From Castor canadensis (Eukaryota; Chordata; Mammalia; Rodentia; Castoridae): a stretch of DNA of 64,000 nt. Made by a program: the position numbers and the translations under genes. Positions within the stretch are counted from its first letter, which is position 1, and each line of letters starts with the position of its first letter. Where the stretch lies: positions 129,881,583-129,945,582 of the forward strand of contig NC_133390.1 of NCBI RefSeq assembly GCF_047511655.1. The letters run 5' to 3'. This document shows, in pieces, positions 11,890-24,412 of the stretch. The notes under the pieces are model-generated. The model was not told the DNA's origin. It did no database searches and saw only the letters and a program-made list of their open reading frames with translations.

Positions 11890-14510
11890 AAATAAAAACA
11901 AAATGGGATAAAGAGGGAATTTAATTCAAACTAGAAAACTGATTACTTGGGAACTTCATAAACATTCATTGTTATCTCAACTCTAGTTTACTTTAATTAA
12001 ATTTTGGGCATACAGTGCCTTAAGAATAAGGGATTCATTATCTTTAGTTCCTCAGCAAAGGGGAAAAATGTAATTGTCCTACACTTAAGGCACTATGAGT
12101 CTAGATGAAAATTTTTTGACAGAGAAAGAGTAAATGTCTTGTATAACAATGCTGTGATTCTAAGGACTAAGAACTATTCGAAAAAATGAAGAAAAATAAA
12201 AGTTAGGTCCTTTAAGCAGGCACTAGAGCTCTTTACTCATTTGCTCACACCTCTTAAAATGAATTTTACACACTGAATGCAGCCTTAGATAAAATTCATG
12301 ACTGTCTGGATGTGACAATAGCTCTGATTCAAGTAGCTGCCTCTTCTCAAGTCCATCAGCTCTTGAGAAAGGAATGCGAAGGGCCGAGTCTACCTCCCAA
12401 TGAGAAGACAATACAAAGCCTCTGCTGACTGCCCCCCACCCCATCTTCCCTGCTCCTGGCTACCTCTTTGTGCCCTGGGGAAGGAATACGGGACACAGGG
12501 AAAACTGCTTCAGATGGTGATGTGCCTCAGCCTATCTGCCAAGGCAGTAAGTGTGGTACCTGCACATATGTCCTCTTTGGAACCAAATAGTCCAATAGGT
12601 TTGAACCTTGAACCTTGCTTTCTCTAAGATTCTGTGAGATTATTTTATAAGTGTGATTTTGTACCATCTCTGAGTCTCACTTTTCTCATTTATGAAGTGA
12701 TAAACTTGAGAATACTTGCTCCTTCTTGTACGGCTGAGTTCACTTTTTCCCCTTATATTTGGAGCAAAATAAGTTCTTTTTAATTGTTGGTTTCCTATTC
12801 AACTTTCCTCACAGTATTAATGCTCAAATGTGTTTTCCTTGACAGTTCCAACTATTAGCTTGCATTGTGTAATGACCATCCAGAAATATTTCAAACAACT
12901 ATTTCCTGAGCTTCTGATTCTGCAGACTGGCAATTTGGATTGGACTTAGCTGGATAGTACATTATCATTTTGGATGATCTTGCCTGGCCTTGCTCATGTA
13001 TCTCCAATCGACTGGTAAGTTAACCAGGGATGTTTGGAACAACTGAGGCCTTTTGTCCATATGAATAACCTGGGTATTTTTCCCCATGGAGACAGTGGAG
13101 ACAAGAAGAAAGCAGAGATCTGGCTTGAAACAAACACAGTGTAGATTTTGCCACATTTTTTTTTTTTTGGCTAAATCAAAAGTTCAGCCCAGATTCAGAT
13201 TTAAAGGGTACAAATGAAATTCCATTTCTTAAAAGAGGAGCTGAAAGAATTGAAGCCATTTTGCAATGTGCCACAGCAGGTAAATTCTTTCTGGAGACTC
13301 TTAATTGATGGAAGAAGTATTGTACTGTGTGGAGGATGTTTAATTTCTAGACACTTCACTGAGTCTTGCTATCATCATCTACAAAGCAGGGCATTTGTAC
13401 CAACTGACTTATTTTATTTTGTGTTGCTTCTTCTTGTGATTGATCTCAGGGCTAAGACAAGCACGATGTCATGCATTTATTTATTTGGGGGTTAGAAGGT
13501 TCTCCTCCTTTTTCTTTGCTTTCTGACAGGTGTCCTGGGAAATCCTTCTGGAGCAGCAATCTGGCCCTTCTCATTTTGCCAATCTGATCACCCTAGGGTA
13601 GGATAATTTAACAGGAGTAATTAATCATTGTGTTTTCTAAAATTGGAAGCCAAGGCACATTAGCCTCATACCAGAGAGCATGTATGCAAGTAAGGGGGTT
13701 ATGAAGGAGTGTGTGTAATGAGAGAGGTGAGAGTCTTATAATTAAGGAGGAGCATAAATAATAATGAAAGTCATTAGTGCCACTCGGTTGAAAGAATGTC
13801 ATAAATGTAATTGGGACATTAAAGTGAAATCCATTATGCCAAACATTAACACATACAAAGGAGGGGAAAATGTGGTTATCTTGGGTTTGACAGATAGTGT
13901 CAGCTTCCAGTGGGGCCCAGATGGCATTCAGGAAAATGTTATGAGCAGTTTATTTTAATATTTTTAGTTATGTGATATTTGGGAATCAAATGACACAAAC
14001 ACACGAGGAATTTCCGCACGCCTGGCCTTGAGGGGTCTGGCAGAGAAGAGAGGTGACCGAAGCAGAAGCAGGCTGGGGGACTGCCACCTCAGGGGCTCAG
14101 CCTGCTTTCTTAGGTCCTGCAGTAACTCAAGGCATATGATAGTGTCTGGCATTTCTTCTCTGAAATTCCCCCATTGAAGCAGATATGCAATTTGGATGTT
14201 TTCTTTAAAAAAAAATAGCAAGGGTGGAGAGAACGACAGAGATGAGAATGAGGGCATTTAAACAATTATGCAGGAAATTACATGAGGCTAAAATTGAACA
14301 CAGACAGACTGTTCAATGGCAGGATTCCCACTTGTGCTGAGCTGCACAGAGGGGAGGATTGTTTTCTTTCTCTAAAGGACTGTAATTTTTGAGCATGAAA
14401 TAATTCAGAATATAAAACAAAAGAAAAAATTAAATGTGTCTAGAAATGGAAGCAAAAAAGAAAGAAGATGGACTCAGTTGTAAAAAAAAAGAAGATAAAG
14501 AAAAGTTTGT
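11890..14510. other. no gene seen; MIR-like relics
   Basis: Weak MIR-like patches lie at 12655-12730 and 13345-13400. A poly-T run sits near 13156-13168. No coding signal was recognised in the short open frames. Confidence 0.5.
12655..12730 (+). repeat. MIR-like fragment
   Basis: 'accatctctgagtctcacttttctcatttatgaagtg' follows the MIR core ('cctctctgagcctcagttttctcatctgtaaaatg') in sense orientation. Confidence 0.55.
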
Positions 14511-14511
14511 G

Positions 14512-14515
<4 letters not shown>

Positions 14516-14550
<35 letters not shown>
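14516..14550. repeat. (GT)n microsatellite
   Basis: About 17 GT units in an almost pure run, likely length-polymorphic. Confidence 0.95.
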
Positions 14551-14551
<1 letters not shown>

Positions 14552-14654
14552 CAATAAGAGAAGGGAGTGAGTAATGATGGTGGTGGTTTGGGAAGGGAAA
14601 TGTTTTTGTCCTGGGTTTCTTTTCAGGGCTGCATGGAATCAAGGGGATCATCTT

Positions 14655-14745
14655 CCTGCCTCACAGGGGTATCTTGAGGACGCAGAGACTCTGTGTGTAT
14701 AAAGGGCATAGCACACTGACTGGCAACTGGTTAACTCTCAATAAA
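14655..14745 (+). repeat. MIR-like 3' half
   Basis: 'cctcacaggggtatcttgagg' through 'gcatagcacactgactggcaact...caataaatg' follows the MIR 3' end in sense. Confidence 0.55.
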
Positions 14746-14909
14746 TGAGATCTGTAATAAATGTTATTGCAAGCATTATTGTTATTGTTTATCAGGCTAA
14801 TGGAGCAATCTATATATTTGGGGATCCAGAATTATTCATGCACGACGGGGAAGAGGGAGGATAAACTGATATTAACACCAGGAATGCAAAGAGATTCAGT
14901 CAACATGTC

Positions 14910-15066
14910 AGCTCATTTCGTCCACACTGCAAAGCTGCTCAGCAAGTACTATTGCCTACAATCAAGGAGACAAAGACTTAGACAGAGTAATGCATGTAAG
15001 TAGTTACAGCACCCACAGCAGTTAAAACATCCTTGGGCACATAATAAATGCTCAATAAATGTTAGC
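14910..15066. repeat. MIR-like fragments in opposite orientations
   Basis: 14912-14990 ('cagctcatttcgtccacactgcaaagctg', 'aagtactattgcc') looks like antisense MIR. 15022-15066 ('gggcacataataaatgctcaataaatgtt') looks like a sense MIR 3' end. They may be two separate old insertions. Confidence 0.45.
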
Positions 15067-15186
15067 TCATATAATTGTCGTGCTCAAGATCAAAACATTA
15101 ATAATATTGAGAGAATATAGATTTGAATCCCTCTCTTTGAATACAATTGCATCAAGTTTCATCTTATGTGACTCACCTAGATCAAT

Positions 15187-15231
15187 ACACAAACACACAT
15201 ACACACACACACACAAACACACATACATACA
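15187..15231. repeat. (CA)n-rich microsatellite
   Basis: Interrupted CA repeat with AAAC and CATA variants. Confidence 0.9.
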
Positions 15232-16790
15232 ACATTATGTAGTCAAAAAGTCACGGGAACAGCTGGGATGTAATGGAAGGGCTTTGAACTCTGCAGCCAA
15301 AAACTTGGATTGAAGTCTCTACTATAGTCCCTTAAACACATGGTTTTAGAGTGCATCTGTAGGCATGGTGCTCAGTCATCTTCAAGGAAAAGGACTTGTT
15401 CTGGCTTCTGGGAAGACTGTCAGTACAAAATCTTCTATTTTAGTCCTTCAGGATTGCTTCAGTTTCCAAGACTCACTTCATACAAAGTCAGGGCCATGTC
15501 TTAGATAGTCCATACTTGATAACAAATGGCGATTGGGTTTTAAGGACCTAGACATCCCAACTCCACAGGAAGAACTCTGAAGTGCCATCAGAGTTCTAGA
15601 TTTCTTCCTGAGTTGGGGAGAAGAGGCATTATCTAAAACTGTCATGGGGACTGCATTGCATGAGCTCAGCCCCCTCCAATCCTTTCCCTACCTTCCACAA
15701 GAGTGAACCCCAAGTGCCCTATTTAGTAAACATCCTACACACTAAACTAGTGCAGACTGATTCCCGGAGAGCTCAAAGGTGACAGTTTTGACTCTACAAA
15801 AGGGGGTGAAATGTTTGTAGCCTAAGATGTTCCCTTATGCCAGAAATGGGCAGCATCATTCAGAACACTGAGGAATCTTAGCTGGCACTTCCATTCTTCA
15901 ATAGAAGGTGTCACATGGCATTCAGGACCATCCATAGGGAACACATCAGGCAAAGGATATTGTTTACCTACCTCTATACCCTGCTAAACTCCCCCATGTA
16001 CATGCTCTGATGTGGGAAAAGCCTGCTGAAAATGAACATCAAAGACAAGAAAGAAGAAGAAAAAAGAAAATAGAATCCTGAAAAAGGCAGCATTTAGACC
16101 AAAGAGGACATTCAGATAAAAATCTTCAATGTGTTGGGGTTTAGATAGCCTGTCTTCCAAGTTTGAATAAAAAAGAGCAAGACCTGGACTCAGGAAAGAG
16201 TAGCTAAAAAAGCTCAGACATATGCTAGATGATGGCTTAATTTTGTTAATTCCTTTGTTTGCTTGTTTTCAGACTTCATTTTCAGATATCTTAACTTAAA
16301 TTTGTAATATGTGAACATGATCTCATCATCTAAAAGAAGCAAATATGTTAGCCCAACCTACCACCCTGGAAGTTTTCCTTAAGTAGAGAAGATCATTGGC
16401 CTAAAGATTCTTTTCTATTAATGGATATGTTTTTGTTGTATTCTAGAATTTTCAGTCTCTTCTTGTGTTTACTTTCTTAAATTTATACTTTTCTTTAAAA
16501 AATACCTTTATTCAAATTTTTATAATTACTTGTAGAATATTGTAGTACCTCTTAGAATTTACAAAAGGAAATTCGCACATCTACTTACTAATGCTCCCCA
16601 TTTATTTCTTAAAAGTGTTCATCAGTATATTTCTTGGAAAATTGTCTAATTTTCAAGCTACTTTGAGGAAATGATCTTTGTTATAATTAAAGTATAGTAA
16701 GTCAATATCATTTTATATTGTCTTAATTCTTGGTTTAACTCTGTACTTATCTTTATTACTTGAATATTTAGATAATCACTTTCAATTATT
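15232..16790. other. no gene seen
   Basis: A weak sense MIR-like patch may lie at 15260-15345. Otherwise no repeat family and no coding signal is recognised. Confidence 0.5.
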
Positions 16791-16794
16791 CTTC

Positions 16795-16845
16795 CTATCT
16801 ATCTATCTATGTATCATATCTATGCATGTATCTATATATCTATCA
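16795..16845. repeat. (TATC)n microsatellite, degenerate
   Basis: Tandem TATC units with GTATC and TATG variants. Confidence 0.85.
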
Positions 16846-16849
16846 TTTG

Positions 16850-18620
16850 CCAAGCCAAGAAATCTTCTTTGAGCCTGGCTTTAATCACTACTGACTAGAA
16901 TTGAGCTTTTATCTTAAATAGTTTTTATTTTCTGTTATTAGAATTTAACCAGTTAATCATCATTTAAAAGTATACAATTTAATCTTCCAACATGTTTTGG
17001 TCATAATGCACTAATGCATTCTTTATTTCTAATTTGATTTCATCAAGGTTAGCAAATATTTTATATTTCTTTTTTTTAAGTTAGACAATTCCTTGCTTCT
17101 TATCATATTATCTGTACTTATAATGCTTCATGTGTTGGCAAAGAATGCATACTTCTTTGGAAGGCATGGAATACAAAAAAATTTAAATCATATTTGCTAA
17201 TTGTGTCATTAACTCTGATATCTTTGCTATTTTCCCCTTTTACATTTATGAGTTTCTCCCATGAATTCTCCCATTTCAGCTTTCCATATATATGAAGCTA
17301 TTATGAAATCTCTCTTGCATTTCCAAAAAACTATCATTAGAATTGGATTCCTTTGAATCTGAATGGATTTTCATTTTCAAAAAATATCTATTGAAATGTC
17401 AGCAGTGTTGAAAAAGATGACAGTCCCAGATAACTGGCAAAGGTATTTTTGCTATCTCTCTTCCCGTGAAGCTTTACCAGAGTTGGCTACTTGATCAAGG
17501 TCTTCTTTCCTGCAGAGTCCAGATGCTACCTTGGAATACTGTGTTTGAACATACTGCTACCAACAGATCACAGTTTGCCCTTCAGTTAAAACCCATTTGC
17601 CCTCCTACCTTAAAACATCATCAAGTCAAAGTAAGAAAGTAAAATTGACCAGTGCCTGCCAGGTTTGGAGAGAAAAAATCAAATCAATATTTTCATAGTG
17701 AGGCTATTGTTCAAAACAAGTAGGCCAATTCTGTTAAACATAGATCTCAAGTTTTCTACAAGATCTTCTAAAAATAACTACTTGACAAAATCCAGACAAC
17801 CAAGACAAGTCAAAATACACATGTCTGCATCAGAGAAGCTATGGTAAATGGAATCCACGAAAATATGATTAACCAATTACAGTTACAGGACAGAATGAAA
17901 AACAATTATACTTTGATGATGGAAAAAAAGAATACAAGTGGGGAGACATAAGCTAAAACATCTGACCCACAATCTATATATCTCTGACTATTGGAAAGAT
18001 GTTTTTGTGAAAGAAAAAGGCTATGAGCCCAGTCTAATGTTCTTGCAAACATAATGATAAGTGAGCCCCTTGGTAAATAGACTAAGATGTTTGCTAGGAA
18101 GGAAAGTCTTTCTCTGTGGAATACTCTTACTAGAATATCCCCAGGTTATGATTGCTTATAATGGACAAGACTAGCCTCAATAAACTGATGAAGTACTATT
18201 CCCAAAGAATGTCATAGAAGCTCTCCAATTTCTTCAATAGAAAAACAGAAATGTTTCACAACCAAATTTTTCCCCACTGTGTAAGAGATTTTCAGTTAGA
18301 GACTTCATATGTTAACCTCATTCTAAAAGCCTCTATCTCTTAAGGAAAGAAGGAAGGTGAAGAACCATGCAGAGTCTCTGGAACCTCTCTGCTTTGCATG
18401 GTCCTCTTGATTCTTTTAGTTTTTTAAATTTTCATAAGCAACATAAATTTATTTCTTATAGTTCTAGAGGCTAGGAAGACCAACGTTGAGTATCCAGCAT
18501 CTGGTAAGAACTTTTTTGCTGTGTTATCTCTTTGGCAGAAAGCTAAAGTGTGAGATTGTACACATGCATGCACATACACATAAGAAGGGAGGGAGGAAGG
18601 AGGGAGTAGTATCTCATTTC
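16850..18620. other. AT-rich stretch, nothing identified
   Basis: No open frame with recognisable content and no repeat that I can name. A GGGA/AGG purine patch at 18583-18605 precedes the L1 stub. Confidence 0.5.
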
Positions 18621-18621
18621 A

Positions 18622-18850
18622 GTTTTTTTTTGGTGTGTGTGCATGCTGGGTGGGGATACATTGTGGTATTTACAAAAATTCTTACAATATATCAAATACG
18701 TCATACTTGAATTCGCCCCCACCACTATTCTCCTTTATCCCTCTTCCCCTGATTCCTGAAATAGTTTCAATGGGTATCATTTGCATACATGTATACACAG
18801 TATTTACAGTATATTCACCCTCACTCACTCTTCCCACCTCTTGATTCTTA
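18622..18850 (-). mobile_element. 5'-truncated L1, 3' UTR only, antisense
   Basis: Found by comparison inside the window. The segment 'ttcttacaatatatcaaatacgtcatacttgaattc' is the reverse complement of the L1 3' UTR tail at 2095-2135, and 'ggatacattgtggtatttac' pairs with the sequence that follows there. A T-run at 18622-18630 would be the poly-A tail on the minus strand. No ORF2 sequence is included. The right boundary is approximate. Confidence 0.75.
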
Positions 18851-18870
18851 GATACTGAAATTATTTGCAA

Positions 18871-21755
18871 AGCTTGATACTGGTTGAGATAGTTTAATTT
18901 GTGTGACTCTGGTTTGACAACTCATTAGATTCCTGAGTAGTTAATAAAAATTTGGGAGTTGAGTAGGCAGAAATGCAAAAATGCCAGTTTCTTTTTTCAG
19001 AGCATGGGGTTCAGAAATATTGCTCAAAATTGAGATAAAAAACTAATAAAATCTTTCAATCTCAAGCTTTCAATGTTTTAAAATAATTTCAATGCTTATA
19101 GGAATTTTTAGAACATCGTATCTGCAGAGTGAAGAAAATTTTATCAATTGCTTAGCAAACTCTTTCATTTCACTTCTATTCCTCTAAATTCAAGTAATTT
19201 GCTATTACTAAAAGTAGCATGTATTATAAAAATCTATAAAATGATTTCTTCCTTTACCTATCTTCTTATATTTTTAAGAACATACATATTAGAAAGATTA
19301 TTTAACCTTGAATTCTTTATAATGGGCATGAATGATTTAAAATGATAAATAATATATCATCATTTATTTTAAAAATTACTAGCCAGCTCCTGGTTTAACA
19401 AGCGTAAGATCCTTTGGAAATACTAGATAATAATGGAAAGGAAAAGATGGAAATGTCTTCAACCTGGTATGTGATACAAATTCTCAGTGTTTATGTTTCA
19501 TTAATTCTTTCTATATTTAATAGGCACTATTATGTCCAAAGCACTATTTTAAGTGCTGACAAAAAGAAAGATCTTCTCTAAAGGATGCTATAATCCAAAG
19601 GAGAAGGTGGGTAGTTAAAGCAGGTTGGTGTGTACTGAAAAGTAACAAGGTATGCATAAAGTGCTATGGAGACTTGGAAGATACAGTAGCTCTGTCTTGG
19701 GCAACTCAGGAAGGCTTCCATAAAGAATCATTAGAAATAAAGATACTAATCCATCATGTATTGAACAGTTGTAAGAGTTTGACATTCTATCTTTCAAGAT
19801 AATACTTTGAATGGGTTGCAAAATACAACTTCACACTTGCCTGAAATAGTTGTGAAGGACATCAACAGTTTCTGGCTATCACATAAACAAGTTCAAAGAT
19901 CATAGTTGACAAAGTGAGAAATGTGTCTTATGACCCCAACATTAGTACTGTAAACCTTCACAATTAACATCATAAAGAATGTTCATTTGTAACATGTCAC
20001 GAACTCACTGGATTTAATTTTTCATCATGTAGAAGGTGAAGTTAAATAGCATTGCCCAATATTTTTTGGACACAGGTATCTAAAGTACATGTTGGTGTTA
20101 CGATTAATAATAAATTTACCGCCAAAAAAAAAAAAAAGATTGATGTGACTAGAACCCAAACTGGAGGGATTGACTTAACAATCAAACATCAGGTACTGAG
20201 AAAACTGATACTGGACATTGGAAAGATGACAGAATGTTTGGTGAAATTGTTATCTGCAATAACCTGGGAAACAAATCACATGCTTTACAAATGCAAGGCT
20301 GTATGAAAAGGAAACAGAGACAGACATGTTTGAATGCACAGAATATTACTTAGTGTCTTTGCCAAATTGTTAAGAGATGAACTCCAGATAGAACTGACTG
20401 GTTTGCAAACAGATATTTAGAAATTTTATTTAGAAAAAAGATTGCGCTTAGACTCTGGTTAAAATGGTGTATAAAGAGGTTTTAAATGGAAACTTGCCCA
20501 ATAAAGTGGATCATCTGATTAAAATAATGCAAGTAAAAGTGTAGCCTACATGTTATTAAAGTTTTTGAGGGAATTGAGGTACATCAGAGAGGAAAATTAT
20601 AAAGGATATAACTTCCACACCTATTGTTTCAGAGAGCCTCTTGGAAATAAGGGAGAGAGATGGAAGAAGAGAGTAAAAGATATGGGGCGGCGGAAAAGGA
20701 GGGAGCAGGAAGTAAAAAAATTCAGCTCATAAAACTACTGTGAGTGCAGTTATTAGTTATTATAAGGCACATGGAATTAATAGAAATCAATTATTTCATA
20801 AATCTGTTACAGTTTTGAAAGTTAGTTGCTACCAAGACCTTGAAACTAAAATGGACTTTTGACTTTCAAACTTCTACAAGCAGGCGACAGAAAAAGAAAG
20901 CTGTACAACCAATCCAGACAGCCAAGAGGCTGATGGTACAAGAGTGACCCTGTAGAGGCCTTTCTTAGAGACTTCAAGAGCAAAGGAAGGGACCTTCCCT
21001 CACAGAGCAGCATCAAGACCTCATAGGGGGGATGGTGAATAATAGTGAAACATGTCTATGTATAAAGATGGCATAAAGGGGAGTAGGGAAAAGGGAGCAA
21101 TAGAGGGGATTAATCTGATCAAAGTTCAATATATGCATGTCTAAAATGTCATAGTTGGAACCCCTTTGCACTGACAAAATGTAAAATCAAAAAGATGTCA
21201 CGGATTCTCTGTACCCAGAGGGTAGAGGATCTTAAGAATATCAGTCCAGAATTCCAGAATTCCTGCAAATGGAAATGTTTATTGAGATTATCCTCTCTTT
21301 GCCTACCTACCACCTATGAAGGTGGGTTCCCTGGGGGACAGAAATTTTGCTCACAGATTCTATAATTTTATCTAGATCTCTTTCTAGACCTGATACAGTG
21401 ATTGCTACACATCACAGGGAGGTCTGAGAGTTTGAACTAACTGCTTAAGGTTACATGGTATTGGAAATTGTCTCCTGTGACCACAGAGTAAGTATCTTAT
21501 GTGTAAGAAGAAAGGGACAAAAAGATATATGGTAAACAATAATATTTAAAGCTGTAGTATTGGTATGTTTAAATGACTGAAAGTCAAAAATGTATAGAAT
21601 TTCTGAATTTAACATTAATTCCTCATGTCTAGATAGGCTACTAAAGGATGAGTAATAATATAATTCATAGATAAGTAGATAGATGATAGATAATGCATTC
21701 TAAAGATCCCACCCATAAAACGTGTTAGAACACATAAATTCAATAAAGAAACAAG
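18871..21755. other. AT-rich stretch, no gene seen
   Basis: 19505-19740 ('aggcactattatgtccaaagcactattttaagtgctg' to 'ggaaggcttccataaagaatc') looks like an ancient mammal-wide repeat of uncertain family. The frame at 20052-20306 crosses a 14-A run and has no recognisable motif. Nothing else is supported. Confidence 0.45.
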
Positions 21756-22127
21756 AATGAAATCAATCAGCAAAAATCATTACCGTGTATATTCACTAAT
21801 AGAAAACAGTCTGAAAAAAATCATGAAAACAACCTCATTTACAGTAGCTCAAAAAAAAAAATCCTTCCATCAACCAGTGAGGTGAAAAATCACTACAATG
21901 AAAACTATAAAACATACTGAAAGAAACTGAAGACACCAATAAGGAAAATGAATGGTATAGCACTTTCTCATGGATTGAAGTAATGAATATTGAAATATCC
22001 TTACTAAGCATAGCTATCTACAGATTCAATGCAATTCCTATTAAAGTACCAATGGGGGCTGAAGATGTAGCTCAGTAGTAGAATCTATGGTATTAGCATG
22101 CCTGAGGACCCAGGTTCAATATCCAGC

Positions 22128-22159
<32 letters not shown>

Positions 22160-23170
22160 AATAACATTCTTCAAAGCAATAGAAAAACAGTCCTAAAATT
22201 CGCTTGAAACTATGAAAGACTACAAATAGCCAAAATAATCCTGAGTAAAAATAACAAACCTGGAGGCATTATACAACCTGACTTCAAAAGTGTAGGAACT
22301 ATAAACTATGGTACTGGCGTGAAAACAGTCACATAGAACAATGGAGTAGAACAGAGCTCAGAAGGAAATCCACACATTCATAGACAACTGATTTTTAACA
22401 GTTGCCAAGAATACACAATGGAGAAAGGATAGTCTCTTTAACAAATGATCTTGGGAGAACTAAATATTCATATGCAGAGGAATAAAATTAGGCTGAGATA
22501 ACTTACCACATACAAAAATCAGCTCAAAATGAATTAAAGATTTAAATTTACAACTCCAAACTTCTAGCAAAAAATAGGGAAATGTGCTCTGTGACAATTA
22601 TCTTGCATTCATAAATAAAGACATTTTGGATAAGACCTCAAAAGGTCAGGCACCAAAAAATAAATAGATAAATGGGGCTACCTCAAACTAAAGAGCTTCA
22701 GCACAGCAAAAGAAACAGTCAACAGAGTGAAGAGGCAATTTGTAATAGGAGAATATATTTGCAAATCATATATTGGATGAGAAGTTAATGTCCAAAATAT
22801 ACTAGGTACACAAACTACTCAATACCAAAAAATAAGCATCTGTGTTTAAAAATGGGCAAAAAACTTGAATAGACATTTCTCAAATGAAGACATGCAAATG
22901 CCAACAGAAAAAATTCTCAACATCTGCAGTTATCAGAGAAATGCAAATTAAAAACACAGTGAGATGTCATCTCATACCTGTTAGATTGAATATTATCAAA
23001 AAAGATGAAAGATGACAAGTGTTGGCACAGATCTGGAGAACAGAAAACCTTTATAAACTGTTGATGATGTTGTAAATGAGTACAGAAATTTTTGGAAAAT
23101 ATGAAAGTTCATCAAAAGACTACAGTGATCTTTAAATATAGAATGGCTTATTAATTTCATATGAGACAGA
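21756..23170 (+). pseudogene. old L1 ORF2 fragment (RT to C-terminal part)
   Basis: 'gaaactgaagacaccaataag', 'ctacagattcaatgcaattcctattaaagtacc', 'aaaatgggcaaaaaacttgaatagacatttctc' and 'tatcagagaaatgcaaattaaaa' are sequential L1 ORF2 landmarks in sense orientation. All frames contain many stops and the copy is well diverged. An ID SINE is inserted at about 22064. Confidence 0.85.
22064..22158 (+). mobile_element. ID SINE with (CA)n tail, nested in L1
   Basis: 'gggggctgaagatgtagctcagtagtagaat' to 'aggttcaatatccagca' is a tRNA-Ala-like ID element. Its usual A-rich tail is replaced by about 14 CA units (22129-22158). The host L1 reads 'agtaccaatg' before and 'accaataac' after, giving a likely short target-site duplication (accaatg/accaata). 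The insertion is therefore younger than the L1. Confidence 0.85.
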
Positions 23171-23186
23171 CTCATAGCATACACAT

Positions 23187-23205
23187 ACACACACACACAC
23201 ACACA
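23187..23205. repeat. (CA)n microsatellite
   Basis: Short CA run between two L1 fragments. Confidence 0.9.
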
Positions 23206-23219
23206 ATTACAAGGTATAA

Positions 23220-23600
23220 AAAGAATGTTATTCTATACATAAGAGTTGATTCATCAAGAGGGCATTAACAATTCCAAAACAGAGCTTTATAGTATATGAA
23301 GTAAAAACTGACAGAATTGTAAGAAAATATAATTGTCTTATTGCAAAATTTCAATACCCTACCACCCTATTTCAATATCCTAATTTCAATAATATACATG
23401 ATATATAAATCCACTTATGAGTCAGGAAAGTGATGGATAACTTCAAGAATGCTATTCACATTTAACCTTATTTGCATTCATAAATTCTGAACCCAACAAT
23501 GGCAAAATACATGTTCTTTCCAAGTAAACATGGAAAACTGGCCCATTTTCTGGGCCATGAAACATATCTCAATAAACATTAAAATATCCCTTTGTATTTT
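23220..23600 (+). pseudogene. old L1 ORF2 endonuclease-region fragment
   Basis: 'gagggcattaacaattccaaa', 'caaaatttcaataccctacc' and 'gttctttccaagtaaacatggaaaa...gggccatgaaacatatctcaataaa' follow the L1 endonuclease-domain DNA in sense. It lies downstream of an ORF2 3' half, so it is a separate insertion or a rearranged copy. Confidence 0.7.
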
Positions 23601-24308
23601 AATCTAGGACAGGCTTAACTCCACTTTACCAATGCCTTTAAACTTTTTGGATACAGACTAGGGGACTATAAATGAAAAAGCAATGGGAATTAGCATGTGG
23701 AAGAAAATTGGTGGGGCATATGGAAGAAAAGAAGGAATGGGTAAGCTGTTTAAAAATGATGAAATTTGATCTGAGAAAAATGATTTTAAGTAGCATTTCT
23801 ATGGATTATATCTTCTATTAACAAAAAATTACTAATAAAGAACTTGAGTTTTCTTAAAATTATTTCATCACTACTATACTGGACCACAGATTGCATACTT
23901 TGCTGAAGTTGTACATCTGACACTTCCACAAAGATTACAATGTGATAAAAATTAGTATTAAACTAAGGTATCTTGTAACATATTACTTTTTCTCTCAATC
24001 TTTGAATCATTTTTGCTCATTTTTTTTTACAATTAAAGAAAATTTTCATGTACCTGGCAATTCTTCTCCCTTCACTATTTCTTCTCCTTTTTTTTTTTTT
24101 TTTACAAATGCAAGTCATTTTAGCAATTTTCCAATAAGCTTCTCTTATGTCTTATTGTTTCCAACTAATATGATCCTTCCCCTGGATTCCAAGTGGAATT
24201 TGAAAATACCTGATAAAGGGCCAAAAGATTGACAGGAGAATTGTAGGTAGATTTGATTTATCATGTATAGCTTAGCTACCATGAACAAAATCAGAATTAA
24301 AATCACTG
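23601..24308. other. no gene seen
   Basis: AT-rich. A T-run lies at 24089-24105. No other signal. Confidence 0.5.
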
Positions 24309-24312
24309 ACTT

Positions 24313-24412
24313 GGGGCTGGAGATGTGGCTCAGTGGCAGAGCACTTGCTTAGCATGTATGTGACAGAGAGTTTATCCCTAGCATCACCTGAAAACAAAAC
24401 AAATGAATAAAA
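24313..24412 (+). mobile_element. ID SINE
   Basis: 'ggggctggagatgtggctcagtggcagagcacttgcttagcatg' is a good ID head with an A-box. The B-box part is diverged ('gagtttatccctagcatc'). An A-rich tail follows. Confidence 0.85.

Noticed and set aside
22064..22135. tRNA gene
   Set aside because: The A- and B-box-like parts belong to an ID SINE; it does not fold into an intact tRNA and has a SINE tail.
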